Shown in pieces: positions 11,249 to 22,863 of a DNA stretch of 64,000 nt (positions are counted from its first letter, which is position 1; each line of letters starts with the position of its first letter). Source of the DNA: Costus lasius (lineage: Eukaryota; Streptophyta; Magnoliopsida; Zingiberales; Costaceae); the NCBI GenBank assembly GCA_027563935.2, contig CM050449.1, forward strand, positions 79,329,178 through 79,393,177. The letters run 5' to 3'. A program made the translations under genes and the position numbers. Under the pieces are notes generated by a model, which was given only the letters and a program-made list of their open reading frames with translations, was not told the DNA's origin and searched no databases.

Positions 11249-13022
11249 TGATGACACCAAAATTCATAGTATATTTTGTGTCATTTCACGTGTCTTTTTG
11301 CATCATATTTATGCTCTTTTGCTTGTTTTTAAGCCTTATTTATCAAATATTGCAGAATCTACACTATTTCTTATTTTTGATCATTTTCAGGTTAAAAGTG
11401 CCATATTTTGATGGATTTTGGAAGATTTGAGCACACCAATGGATTCCAGACGTCGAAAGAAAGCTACCCATCAATTTTCATGAAATTTGGAGCCAAATTG
11501 CAAAAATACGGCACTACCGTATTTTCTGGACAAACTACCATGGTACCGTATTTTTGGACGACTCAAATCAAAGATTTTGGGCAAAATATGACACTACCGT
11601 ATTTTTGGGACAAAATCTTATGGTACCGTATCTTTGGAGGATTTTATATAGAAAATTTTGGAATTCTGGGTAAAAATACGGCACTGCCGCTTTTTTACAG
11701 TAAAACTTTCACAGTACCGTATTGTGAGCCGTTTTTCGTGAGTTTTTCGGGTCCGAATCTTGCGCGGACCATAACTTTTGTTCCAGAGCTCCAAATTGAG
11801 ATCCGAAAGATGATACAGACTCGTATTTAATAGGAAAAGACGTACGAATAGAAAGCCCCAATTTGTATCACCAATTGAGAGAGCAATCGTCAAAGAGGCG
11901 GTTAGGGTTTGTCCTCACACCGAGAGGTGTAGAGGACATCTCAGACCGTGAGTTTTACACCGAAGCTTCGTCTAGAGTAGGAGAGCACGCCCCATAAGTT
12001 TCAGACCGTTTAGAGTCCGATCAAGGGAGAAATCATCAAAATAGTGGTGACAGCACTGTTCACAAGCGAAATTACGGGTTGTATTTCAATTACAACCCTG
12101 TTTTGTAACTTTTCTTCCCCTTTTTCGCTTTCTAATCCTCTGAAATTATGGTTTGTTGTAATCCTTTCACCATGAAAGCTTAGATCTTCTTTTGGGACAT
12201 GGGGTGTAATCCCCTTAGTTTGTTATTGACTAGAAAACATTGATTTTTGTCAAGTTTAATCTTAATATGATAATTTTACTTTTGTGATTGATAGTTCTTT
12301 GATTCTCCTTTGTGTCTTAAATATCAGCATGTTTTAGAATTTTGCGAAATAGACCGAGAGGTTGATCGTTTGAAATTCGGAACCCTAGGAATCGTTGAGT
12401 TTGGCACTATCGTGAGAGATTAGGTAGTTTTTCGAACTCTGATCTTTAGTGATTTTATTGCCATGTTGAGTTTCTGATACTTTGGATTGAGTTATTGTGT
12501 TAGACTTGATTTGATCTTGCACAAGAGTGAGGATCGAGTCGTCGGAAAACCATAAGTAAAACCTGTGTTGAGTTTCAGGATGCACGAGAGTGATCCTTGA
12601 GATTCCACTTGAGATGATTGACTTAGAATTCAGATGCACGAGAGTGATCCTTGAGTTCTTTGTTCAATAATTCACTTATCTTTAGCATTGAGAATAGATC
12701 TTACACGAGTGAGGATCGGTTATCTGCATGATTGTCTGCACGAGAGTGAGACAATACCTTTATGAAGTGAATTAAGTCTTTATCATATTAGAATTAAACT
12801 GACAACTTTTATTTCCTTCTAGTCATTAGAATTAAGGTGGATGAAACCCTAGTCCCAATTTTTCTCTGATTATCTTTTTCGTGTGTTCTCCATCATTGCT
12901 TTTCATCGTATTCGGTTTGCTTAGCTAGTGAGAATACAACTATTTGGTACTTAACAATAAGGTCTCTGTGGTTCGATATCTATTATATTACTTCGAGTAT
13001 CCGTGCACTTGCAGACACAATA
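11249..13022 (+). repeat. Ath3 5' LTR
   Basis: It begins TGATGACACCAAAATTCATAG. Between about 11507 and 11720 it carries a run of short TACGG...CCGTA inverted repeats. Further on (12500-12760) it has several copies of CACGAGAGTGA. The partner LTR differs by scattered substitutions and small indels, for example near 11280. Its GC-poor second half is well conserved between the two copies. Confidence 0.88.
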
Positions 13023-13046
13023 AGTTTTTGGCGCCGTTGCCGGGGA
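13023..13046 (+). promoter_or_regulatory. Ath3 primer-binding site
   Basis: The site begins two bases into the internal region and contains TGGCGCCGTTGCCGGGGA, the Athila-type primer site. It fixes the end of the 5' LTR at 13022. Confidence 0.82.
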
Positions 13047-13326
13047 CCTTAGTTTTGTTAATATCAAAATAGTTGTTAGTATTGCTAGACTTAGTTTTAT
13101 TTGTTTTAGATTTAACTTTGTTTTTGCAGGTTTTGGATTTCACAGTTGTGACAGAACTGTGAATTCTTAAATTTGTAAATTTGCTTGTGTTTTATTTAAT
13201 TTTTTTATATTCAAAAAAAAAAATAGTTTTTATTGATTGGTGTTGGACTATCTCTCTGTTTTTGATAAATTTGAAAATATGTCTTTTAATTACAACTTCT
13301 AGGCAACTGAAAGAGGTGAGGAATAC

Positions 13327-14688
13327 ATGCCACCAAGTAAGTCTCTTCAAGATACGTTTAATTCTTATGTGCACTCTTTTTATTCTAATAGATGTGATAT
13401 TTGTGGATCTATTGGTCATTACACTTCTAATTTCCAATTTTTAAATTCCAATTCATCATTGTATCAAGATAATCAATATGATTCTAGATCTTTTTATGAT
13501 TGCTCAAACTATACTTCTGAACCATGCTTTGAGAAAACTGAAAAATCTAGCCTAGAGATTATGTTTGAAAAGTTCATGAAACAAGATGTGAGTGAGACCC
13601 TCAAACAAATCAATTCTAAGTTGGATGACATGGTTGCACACAATGAAATTTTAGAAACCCAATTAGCACAACAAGCATGTCTATTTGAGTTTGATTTGGA
13701 AGCTGAAAAGATTGATTTAGAAAATTCCCCCACTGATTATGATTGTTTTGAGATTGAGCCTTATGTGGACATTAATGCATCTCACTCTGATTTTGATAAT
13801 TCTGAAATTGATTCCTTTGATAATGTATTATTGGAAAAAGTTGAGGAAATTGAAATTGAAAAACCCTCTTTTGATGAAATTGATGTATTATTGGAAAAAG
13901 TTGAGGAAATTGAAATTGAAAAACCCTCTTTTGATGAAATTGATGCTTTTGATGATATATCATTTATGGTTAAATCTGATGAGTTTGAAAATTGTGATAT
14001 TCATGTACCTCAATTTGATTTTGATGATGATATTGTTGAGATTAATGATAAATCTTTTTTGGCTAACTCTGGTTCTATTAATTCTTTTGCTAACATTGAT
14101 AAATCTCATGATTTTTCATATGATTCTGATTTTGACTCTTCTGATGATGAATTATTTGTGGGGAGACATGAGGAAATTGATTTTAAAGAGTCTCATCTTG
14201 ATTTTGTTGATAATTTTGATATTGAAAAATTGTTTGATGATGAACATGAGGAAATTGAAAAAGATTTGAAAAATACAAACACTGATGAATCTCACTTTGA
14301 TGTTTTGCCCATATCTTTTGTTGAATCTTTTGATTTATTTGAAAATCCATGCTTTATTGAGGAATCTAATGAAAGACATAAAACTTATTTTGATGATCCA
14401 ATATTTGAATATTTTGATCAAAGTCCTTTTCTTATTGCTATTGAAAACATTAATTTGAAGAAAAGACTAATGATTTTGCTTTTTGACAAACATAGGAAGA
14501 TCATAAAGATTTCTTTCAGTGGATTTAAAAATTTTGATTTTAATTTCTGCAAATTTAAAAAAGCCACTTCAATTGTGATTTACATGAAATTTTGGATGTT
14601 TGATTTAGTGGCTAAACTTTTTGGACAGCGAAAATGCAGAAAATTATTTGCTCTTTACTTTGGTACTGATTCACCTGCTTCACCATGA
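13327..14688 (+). CDS. Ath3 453-residue acidic protein with gag-like N-terminus
   Basis: This is an open frame of 453 codons from ATG 13327 to TGA. Near the N-terminus, CDICGSIGHYTSN resembles a CCHC zinc knuckle (C23, C26, H31), but Phe stands where the fourth ligand is expected. It is followed by a helical stretch (SSLEIMFEKFMKQDVSETLKQ) in the position and style of the Athila gag C-terminus. Residues from about 120 to 370 are extremely rich in Asp, Glu, Phe and Ser. They include a 20-residue unit repeated exactly in tandem (LLEKVEEIEIEKPSFDEID). The last 70 residues turn basic and hydrophobic. It is the only protein of this element. I recognise no enzymatic motif and assign no function. 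A capsid derivative or RNA-binding helper protein is possible. Confidence 0.7.
   Translation: MPPSKSLQDTFNSYVHSFYSNRCDICGSIGHYTSNFQFLNSNSSLYQDNQYDSRSFYDCSNYTSEPCFEKTEKSSLEIMFEKFMKQDVSETLKQINSKLDDMVAHNEILETQLAQQACLFEFDLEAEKIDLENSPTDYDCFEIEPYVDINASHSDFDNSEIDSFDNVLLEKVEEIEIEKPSFDEIDVLLEKVEEIEIEKPSFDEIDAFDDISFMVKSDEFENCDIHVPQFDFDDDIVEINDKSFLANSGSINSFANIDKSHDFSYDSDFDSSDDELFVGRHEEIDFKESHLDFVDNFDIEKLFDDEHEEIEKDLKNTNTDESHFDVLPISFVESFDLFENPCFIEESNERHKTYFDDPIFEYFDQSPFLIAIENINLKKRLMILLFDKHRKIIKISFSGFKNFDFNFCKFKKATSIVIYMKFWMFDLVAKLFGQRKCRKLFALYFGTDSPASP
13825..13944 (+). repeat. 60-bp tandem duplication inside the Ath3 ORF
   Basis: Two 60-base units (13825-13884 and 13885-13944) appear identical. The period is a multiple of three, so the duplication adds 20 residues without breaking the frame. 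It looks like a recent slippage event, or one that has been tolerated. Confidence 0.92.
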
Positions 14689-14730
14689 TAACTGAGTTTA
14701 GGTCAAGCTATGGACCTAAAATTAGTGCTT

Positions 14731-14748
14731 CTTGGGAGGCAGCCCAAG
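14731..14748 (+). promoter_or_regulatory. post-ORF hairpin, Ath3 copy
   Basis: CTTGGGAGGCAGCCCAAG is an inverted repeat with 6-base arms and a 6-base loop, about 40 bases after the stop codon. The same element lies after the last codon in Ath2 (37875-37892) and Ath1 (63537-63554). Its function is unknown to me. Confidence 0.8.
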
Positions 14749-16531
14749 CCCTTTTGCCTTAGTTTAGTTTTTTTTATTTTAGTTTATTTTTAGAATTAAT
14801 TTTTTTCCTTTTTGCATGAAAATAAAACTCTTTACGGTTGCACTGCTTTCCTTGGACACCTGCGGCTTCTTCTCCAGATTTGCAGCACCTCTAGCCACCA
14901 CTGCATCTGCCTCTGACATCATTGTCTCCAGCCATCGACACTGGATCATACCACCAGCAGATTCTTATTTCTTTTGCTGCCTCTTATTCCACGATTTTAT
15001 TTATTTTTGTAGCAGTTCTTTATTATTGACTCTGATTTTTTTATGCAGTACTATCTTTTGCATCGGCCGACGATCTCACCTCTATGACTATATTCTCTAG
15101 CAGGCCACTAGAGATTACTCACTATACTGTCGGCACCATCACCATCATTGCTAGCAGCTTTTCAGCTAGCCTCTGTTCCACCTCTGCTCGATTCTTTCTA
15201 CCGGCATCCTCTTTTGGACCATCGATGATATATCTGATTCTTCTTTTAGAAAATTATTTTTATCATTATTATTTTTAGAGACTATTTTTAGACTGAGCCT
15301 TATGTACCTTAAATTTTGCAGGTAAAATTTTCAAAAGGCACATCTTTGAACCTAGCAGCATATGCCCCGACACTGTTTTTGATCTGAGCCTTATCTACTT
15401 TGGGTCAGAGCTTGCTATATAGTTTTGTGAGTATTGTTTACACTCTCTTATATTCATGATTATTTCATATGGTTGCATCTTTGATTTGTTATCACTTTAT
15501 ACCCTTTGCATTGTTTGAGCCTTATGTGATTATATGGAGCAATCATGTTACACTTTTGACTATGATTATATGAGTTTTCAGGCTTCACACCTTTTGCATT
15601 GAATTAGAAATTTTTTATGGACATGATAAGATTGATAAGTTGATGATATGTTTTTCTTAGATGGGTAGATTTTTCTACATTGATTATGAAAGTTCATGCT
15701 GAATGAAGATATACCTATTATGTTGAATTTATTTCTTCAATATATATCTACTTGTTGAAATTATCCATTGATTGATGCATATGTTTTGGGTAGGTATGTT
15801 GTTTGATGAATGTAATCTAAGAGTGAAGCATCTTTCTTGAATAAAATGAGCATATGAGTGTAATTTTTGAAGTGATATCAATTGATTAGCCTAGTTGATG
15901 TTTAGTCTATTTTACTATTTGTTGGGAAGGAAGAATCCATGATCCACAAAAATAGTGGGAGACTCCCCTACTTGGCATTGTGCAAAATTGACAGTGGTAC
16001 CTAAGACATGGGTTGAAGTCAAAAATTATAAAAAAATTTGATGAGAGAAAAATTTTGGGTAGGCATGAGAAAATGACTCCTCTACTTGGCACTGTGTAAA
16101 ATTGACAGTGGTACCAAAGATAGGGGTTGAAGTCAAAATAAAAAGTGTGTATCTATGTGGGTACATACCATCAAAAACACAAAAAAAAAAGAGAGAGAAA
16201 AAGAGATTTTGAGTGGAAAAAGATTTTGGATATCATATTCCTATAAACAAAGGTATGATAGATTTAAACTAAAACAAAGGTGAAATCATGAGATTGAGAT
16301 TCTTTTTATTATGCGAGTTGCGAAATTTTATTTGATCAAAGCTGTGAATCTTAAAGATTAAATTCATTGGATGATGTATTTATCTGAAATTTTGTACAAA
16401 AAGTTGATGGAGTATTTCATGAGTGATTATATTTTAGAAATTTATTTTTTCATAAAAGAGCATATTTTCCATACTTAACATTGTTCTTATTTATTTGCTT
16501 GAGGACAAGCAAAATTTGAGCCTTATGTGTT
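14749..16531 (+). other. Ath3 3' noncoding region
   Basis: There is no convincing gene. The short open frames (for example 14816-15100) look like chance. The region repeats the phrase GAGCCTTAT several times (near 15295, 15377, 15518 and 16518). It has two covarying hairpins (15976-15996 and 16090-16110), a purine tract near 16180-16210, and the inverted repeat TTGCTTGAGGACAAGCAA at 16495-16512, which is also found in Ath2. It ends at the 3' LTR. Confidence 0.7.
15976..16110 (+). promoter_or_regulatory. paired covarying hairpins, Ath3 copies
   Basis: Two hairpins lie 114 bases apart. The first is CATTGT-N9-ACAGTG (15976-15996) and the second is CACTGT-N9-ACAGTG (16090-16110). Each is embedded in CTACTTGG...GTACC and followed by a GGGTTGAAGTC phrase. 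The matching pair in Ath2 (40824-40844 and 40916-40936) has different stem bases that still pair. Confidence 0.82.
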
Positions 16532-18294
16532 TGATGACACCAAAATTCATAGTATATTTTGTATCTTTTTGCGTCAAATTTATGCTCTTTTGCTCGTTTT
16601 TAAGCCTTATTTATCAAATATTGCAGAATCTACACTATTTCTTATTTTTGATCATTTTCAGGTTAAAAGTGCCATATTTTGATGGATTTTGGAAGATTTG
16701 AGCACACCAATGGATTCTAGACGTCAAAACAAAGCTACCCATCAATTTTCATGAAATTTGGAGCCAAATTGCAAAAATACGGCACTACCGTATTTTTGGG
16801 ACAAACTACCACGGTACCGTATTTTTGGACGACTCAAATTAGAGATTTTGGGCAAAATACGGCATTACCGTATTTTTGGGACAAAATCTTACGGTACCGT
16901 ATTTTTAGAGGATTTTATACAGAAAATTTCGGAATTCTGGGTAAAAATACAGCACTGCCGTTTTTTACAGTAAAACTTTCACGGTACCGTATTGTGGTCC
17001 GTTTTTCGTGAGTTTTTCGGGTCCGAATCTTGCGCGGACCATAACTTTTGTTCCAGAGCTCCAAATTGAGATCCGAAAGATACTATAGACTCGTATTTAA
17101 TAGGAGAAGACGTACAAATAGAAAGCCCCAATTTTTATCACCAATTGAGAGAGCAATTGTCAGAGAGGCGGTTATGGTTTGTCCTCACGCCGAGAGGTGT
17201 AGAGGACATCTCAGACCGTGAGTTTTACACCGAAGATTCATCTGGAGTAGGAGAGCATGCCCCAGAAGTTTCAGACCGTTTGGAGTCTGATCGCGGGAGA
17301 AATCATCAAAATAGTGGTGACAGCACTATTTACAAGCGAAATTACGGGTTGTATTTCAATTACAACCCTGTTTTGTAACTTTTCTTCCCCTTTTTCGCTT
17401 TCTAATCCTCTGAAATTATGGTTTGTTGTAATCCTTTCACCATGAAAGCTTAGATCTTCTTTTGGGACATCGGGTGTAATCCCCTTAGTTTGTTAATGAC
17501 TAGAAAACATTGATTTTTGTCAAGTTTAATCTTAATATGATAATTTTACTTTTGTGATTGATAGTTCTTTGATTCTCCTTTGTGTCTTAAATATCAGCAT
17601 GTTTTAGAGTTTTGCGAAATAGACCGAGAGGTTGATCGTTTGAAATTCGAAACCCTAGGAATTGTTGAGTTTGGCACTATCGTGAGAGATTAGGTAGTTT
17701 TTCGAACTCTGATCTTTAGTGATTTTATTGCCATGTTAAGTTTCTGATACTTTGGATTGAGTTATTGTGTTAGACTTGATTTGATCTTGCACGAGAGTGA
17801 GGATCGAGTCATCGGAAAACCATAAGTAAAACCTGTGTTGAGTTTCAGGATGCACGAGAGTGATCCTTGAGATTCCACTTGAGATGATTGACTTAGAATT
17901 CGGATGCACGAGAGTGATCCTTGAGTTCTTTGTTCAATAATTCACTTATCTTTAGCATTGAGAATAGATCTTACACGAGAGTGAGGATTGGTTATCTGCA
18001 TGATTGTCTGCACGAGAGTGAGACAATACCTTTATGAAGTGAATTAAGTCTTTATCATAATAGAATTAAACTGATAACTTTTATTTCCTTCTAGTCATTA
18101 AAATTAAGGTGGATGAAACCCTAGTCCCAATTTCTCTCTTATTATCTTTTTCGTGTGTTCTCCATCATTGCTTTTCATCATATTCGGTTTGTTTAGCTAG
18201 TGAGAATACAACTATTTGGTACTTAACAATAAGGTCTCTGTGGTTCGATATCTATTTTATTACTTCGAGTATCCGTGCACTTGCGGACACAACA
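16532..18294 (+). repeat. Ath3 3' LTR
   Basis: It is colinear with 11249-13022, starts TGATGACACC and ends GGACACAACA. The following GACAT matches the bases before the 5' LTR. The TACGG...CCGTA inverted repeats recur between about 16789 and 16992. Confidence 0.88.
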
Positions 18295-18510
18295 GACATG
18301 GCACTGAACTATCATCAATGGAATCCAGAGCGAGGTACACCTTCGGGGAGAGCAAGTAAATTCGATCTTGATTCATTAACTGTCCTGACTGTAAAGGTAG
18401 ATAATCTGACTCAAAAATTTGATTCAGAGCCACTGTTGGCATGTGAAAATGTAGATATGGCATGTGAGCATGAAAAGCATGAAAGAACATCGTTCGAGGC
18501 TCGCAAGTAG
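18295..18510 (+). pseudogene. Ath2 gag, second part
   Basis: After the Ath3 duplication the gag frame resumes (DMALNYHQWNPERG, then a DLDSLTVLTVKVDNLTQKF helix), as in the C-terminal part of Athila gag before its zinc knuckle. It stops at a TAG that coincides with the start of the Cop2 remnant, so the knuckle and most of the protease are missing. Confidence 0.8.
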
Positions 18511-19447
18511 CTCTGATACCACTGTTGGGAAACCCCGGGGACATTTTACAATTTTTCAGAGCCATGGACATACATTTTACGCAGCGGAAGAATGTCCCCG
18601 AAACAGGCTAGTCCCAAAAACCCAGTGAAGATCTCTTGCGAGGGGGTCGACACGATGTGATAGTAAGTACCTTTAAGCAATTAGAAGCCGATGTCGATGA
18701 AGGCGCCCAAGTGTTCGCCCTCTGCAGTCTCGCACACACGGATTCCTCAAGTTTTCTTCTTCCTCGCCCGGTGCTAGCCTCGGGAAGAAGATCCATGCCT
18801 TAGGAGAGTCCTCCAAGCAACTTGCGCCACCACCAAGATGTGATGCGCCAAGGAGATGGAAGGAGAAGAGAACGCCGCAAGCCTTCTTGTTCCTTTGCGC
18901 CAAGGAAAGGAAAAGGAGAAGCATGCTTGCGCCCTTGATGGAAGAAGAAGAGCTCTAAGCTCTCCAAGCCGTCGCCCTCTAATGCTTCACGCCTCCAAGG
19001 AATTCGCATCATGAAGAGAGGGGGTGGCAAGGGCTTATTTATAGGGGCAAGAGGCGGTTAGGGGAGAATGGCAAGTGTTGACAATTAGGGCATGATTCTA
19101 GGAGATTATCCAATCAAATATATTGATTAAATCTCCACTCCCATATGCGCCTAAGACTTGCCAAAGCAAGCATCAGCCATATGCGCCCATATCATGCCAT
19201 ATGAGGCATTAATCCCATCCATGCGCCTAGACCTAGTCAAGGCAATATGATGGATTGCCTAATGTGGCTTGGGCGCAAGTCCTAATCCAATTAGGACTAT
19301 AATTATGTTAATAATCAGCCCACAATTGTCAAACACAATCCAATCAATTATCTTGTGTGATTTAATCAAATCCAATTTGATTTAATCACCTAGGAGATAC
19401 CAAACAAGGCATAGGCGCAAATTCTAGTCCAAATAGAATCCCATATG
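18510..19447 (-). repeat. Cop2 primer site and 5' LTR, first part
   Basis: GCTCTGATACCAC (18510-18522) is the reverse complement of an initiator-Met-type primer site. It is followed at 18523 by TGTTGGGAAACCCC, the end of a minus-strand copia LTR. A TATA motif (minus-strand CTATAAATAA, about 19035-19044) sits well inside it. Cop3 interrupts the LTR at 19447. Apart from the primer site, no Cop2 internal sequence remains: gag of Ath2 abuts it directly. A deletion must have removed the rest of Cop2 and part of Ath2. Confidence 0.75.
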
Positions 19448-21129
19448 TGTAAGGGTCCCCTTCAAGGGGGAGCGAAACCCTAGATAGGCGCATAACAAAA
19501 ATTCGAGCGGAAGCAAGGGTTTCTCTAGATCTTTTGCATGTCATATGATCAACTTTCATGAACTAGTATAGATCAGAAGAGATTCATACCATGGCCATCG
19601 CTTTGATGGAGCTTTGGAAGAAGATCGCAAAAGGGCTTTCCTCCGAAGGTACCGCACACAAGAAGATAGATGGCGCCTCCTTGTTGATCCTTGTGCTAGC
19701 AAAGATCTTCAAGTCTCCTTGTCGAATGGAAGGGAGGAGGAGATGTTTTTCTTGGCCGAGAGCTCCTTGTCGTCAACCACTTCGATCACACGAGAGTGTA
19801 TCCGTCAAGAGGAAGAGGCGACAAAATTAGTGAAGAGAAGTGAACGTGAGGCGTTGAGAAGCTATTTTGGAAACCGCCACTTCCAAAAATAGCAAGCCTT
19901 CACTTCATGCGTTGATGCGTTCACCCAAGTGAACCGAACGCATATGCTTCTCCCCTTTGAACCATGCGCTCACGTATGAGCCGGTTCATATTGGTTTGGT
20001 TCAAAAACCAATCAAGCCAAGCCTTTAGTCCAGATCAAATTAAACCCTAAGGTTCCAGATCTGACCGTTCATCTCTTGATGTTCCTGATCTCACCGATCT
20101 AGAATCATCTCTCTCGATCGAAGCTTACCGATCTCAAGTCCTAATCAATCAAACATGATCAGACCAGATCTCACTTACAATCAGAGTTTAAATCCCTTTA
20201 AACTGAACCAAAACAATTCAGTCCACACGATCTGACATGAGTAAGCCATATCATCAAATTGTGCGACCCTAAGGGTTTCCTTTAAATGTCGGTAACGATA
20301 ACTTACGTTATCACGATCAGTGAGGGGTATCTAGCAACACATCACTGTCTCCCGATATAAAGAAAAGAGTCTTCCAAGACTACACCCAAACCACAGCACA
20401 AGTGTGAATCCACTTCACGAGGTATACATGATTCCTTTGCCACTGGATGTTCTTATTGGACAAGCGTGTCAAGCCTGTAGCTCCAATATGATGAGCATGA
20501 TTAGATCAGATGAACATAGTCACCTGGGTATGGCCATACACTTTCTCAATCATCTCATTCGAGGGGGCCCCTTTAGAACATCACACTCCAATCAAGGAGA
20601 CGGCAATCCTATATCTATCACTAGTGCCCTAACCTGACTCATGATCATTATCCAAGATAGTCTATAACCATTATGTTTCAAATGATATTGAACTACCTCC
20701 AAACAATGACAATCATCATTTAGAAACACAAGTGATCTCAAGTCAGAGGACATGTGCCACTAGTTGCAAACAAGGATTATTCACATTGTGACAAGCAATT
20801 GAATATCCTAGTAGGGTCTGTCCAGTACATCCAATGTACCCATGAGTCTACATCTTATTCCATGCTCGAAGCATCCTATAAGATTAGAACACATATTAGT
20901 CTCAATCATATCAAGGCTGTCTCATGTTCACCAAGATATCTCGACTAAGGACATAGAGCATGTCAGCCCAGCTGAACAGCATTGAGACATTATTCAGAAG
21001 TACACTTATTGCAGCAGACAATGTAACAAACTGAATAACAACCATTGCCTTTATAAACATAAGAGTTTATACATGATACTGAAAGAATCCCAAGGCCTCA
21101 AACATTAGCCTTAAGGGCATACCCCAACA
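19448..21129 (-). repeat. Cop3 3' LTR
   Basis: It is 1682 bases long, exactly the length of both Cop6 LTRs. It runs TGTAAGGGTCCCC to CCCCAACA on the plus strand. The partner LTR (36072-37239) matches the first 1168 bases, and I count roughly seven substitutions. Confidence 0.9.
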
Positions 21130-21132
21130 ATC

Positions 21133-22843
21133 TGAAAGAAACCCTTATTTAAGGGGGTGAAACCCTAAACATGCGCATCTAGCAAGCATGACGGAAAGAG
21201 GGTTTCTAAAAGATCGTATATGACAACCATATGATCAACTTGAAGCTATGAGTTTAGATCTATACCATAGCCATAGATTGGAGGTCGGCTTGGAAGAAGA
21301 GAGCAACTTTGATCTCCTCCAAAAGTTCACACACAAAGGCGATGAAGACTCCCAACTTGCGCACCTCTTGTGCTAGCAAAAGTGCCAAGATGTCAATCAT
21401 CGAGTGTAGGGAAGAGATGAAGACTTTCTTTTGCTTGGCCGGTTCCTCCTCTTCTCGTCAACACCCTCACTTGCTCGAGAGCAAAAATTGTTTTTTTTTC
21501 CAAAAACCAGAGAGAGGTGTAACCGAAAAACATTAGGGAGACTTCAAGCCATGAACGCATATGCGTTTTCATTTTGGAACTTTCCAAAAATGGCAACCAT
21601 TAAGAGTATGCGTTCATGCGTTCATGTCTCCATGAACCAAACGCAACTCCTTCTCCCTCTTGAACCATTCGCTCAACCCATGAGCCGGTTCAATACCCTT
21701 GGTTCAATAGCGAAACCAAATCAGCCCAAGCATTAAGTCTAGATCAAATTAGACCCCAAAGTCCAAGATCTGACCATTCATCATCTGACGCTTCTGATCG
21801 CATCGATCTAGCATCATCTCTCTCGATCGAAGCTTACCGATCTAAAGCCCTAATCAATCAAACATGATCAGACCAGATCTCACTTACAATCAGAGATTAA
21901 ATCCCTTTAAACTGAACCGAAACAATTCAGTCCACACGATCTGACTTAAGCAAGCCATATCACCAAATTGTGCGACCCTAAGGGTTTCCTTTAAATGTCG
22001 GTAACGATAACTTTCGTTATCATGATCAGTGAGGGGTATCTAGCAACACATCACTGTCTCCCGATATAAAGGAAAGAGTCTTCCAAGACTACACCCAAAA
22101 CCATGGCACAAGTGTGAATCAAACTCACGAGGCATGCATGTTTCCTTTGCCACTGGATGTTCTTATTGGATAAGCATGTCAAGCCTGTAACTCCAATACG
22201 ATGAGCATGATTAGATCAGATGAACACAGTCATCTGGGTATGGCCATACACTATCTCAATCATCTCATATAGGGGGGGCCCTTTAGAACATCACACTCCT
22301 TAAACAAGGAGACGGCAATCCTTTATCTATCACAAGTGCCCTAACCTGACTCAAGCTCACCATCCAAGATAGTCTATAATCATTATGTTTCAAATGATAT
22401 TGAACTACCTCAAAACAATGACAATCATCATTTAGAAACACAAGTGATCTCAAGTCAAAGGACATGTGCCACTTGCTGCTTACAAGGATCATTCACATTG
22501 TGACAAGCAATGGAATATCCCAGTAGGGTCTGTCCAGTACATCCAATGTACCCATGAGTCTACATCTTATTCCATGCTCGAAGCATCCTATAAGATTAGC
22601 ACACATATTAGTCTCAATCATATCAAGGCTGTCTCATGTTCACCAAGATATCTCGACTAAGGACATATAGCCTGTCAGCCTAGCTGAACAGCTTTGAGAC
22701 ATTATTCAGAAGTACACTTATTACAGCAGACAAGGTAACAACCTGAATAATAACCATGCCTTTATAAACACAAGAGTTTATTACATGATACTTATTACAA
22801 TCCCAAAGGCCTCAAACATTAGCCTTAAGGGCATACCCCAACA
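21133..22843 (-). repeat. Cop4 3' LTR
   Basis: It is 1711 bases long, TGAAAGAAACCC to CCCCAACA on the plus strand. It is nearly identical to the 5' LTR at 28622-30350 except for the 18-base duplication in the latter. Its outer 700 bases differ from the Cop3/Cop6 LTR while the inner part is clearly related, so it is a separate subfamily. Confidence 0.92.
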
Positions 22844-22860
22844 ATCTCCCACTTGCACTT
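22844..22860 (-). promoter_or_regulatory. Cop4 polypurine tract
   Basis: On the minus strand AAGTGCAAGTGGGAGAT abuts the 3' LTR. It is the RNase H-resistant primer for plus-strand DNA. The same sequence lies before the 3' LTR in Cop1, Cop3, Cop5 and Cop6. Confidence 0.8.
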
Positions 22861-22863
22861 AAT

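Larger units (their letters stand above)
11249..18294 (+). mobile_element. Ath3, non-autonomous Athila-related LTR element
   Basis: LTRs lie at 11249-13022 and 16532-18294, flanked by a perfect GACAT duplication (11244-11248 and 18295-18299). The 5' LTR ends in ATA where the 3' LTR has ACA, a point change in the terminal CA. Internal parts are an Athila primer site (13023-13046), one open frame of 453 codons, a post-ORF hairpin (14731-14748), and about 1.8 kb of noncoding sequence with two covarying hairpins. No protease, RT or integrase is present. It must have moved with proteins from a relative. Confidence 0.88.

Noticed and set aside
13739..14269. second long frame overlapping the Ath3 ORF in another phase
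   Set aside because: It is a leucine/isoleucine-rich shadow of the acidic frame, caused by the same repetitive GAT/GAA codons.
14816..15100. hydrophobic 94-codon frame in the Ath3 noncoding region, signal-peptide-like
   Set aside because: The T-rich sequence alone explains the hydrophobic residues. There is no support from other copies in the window.
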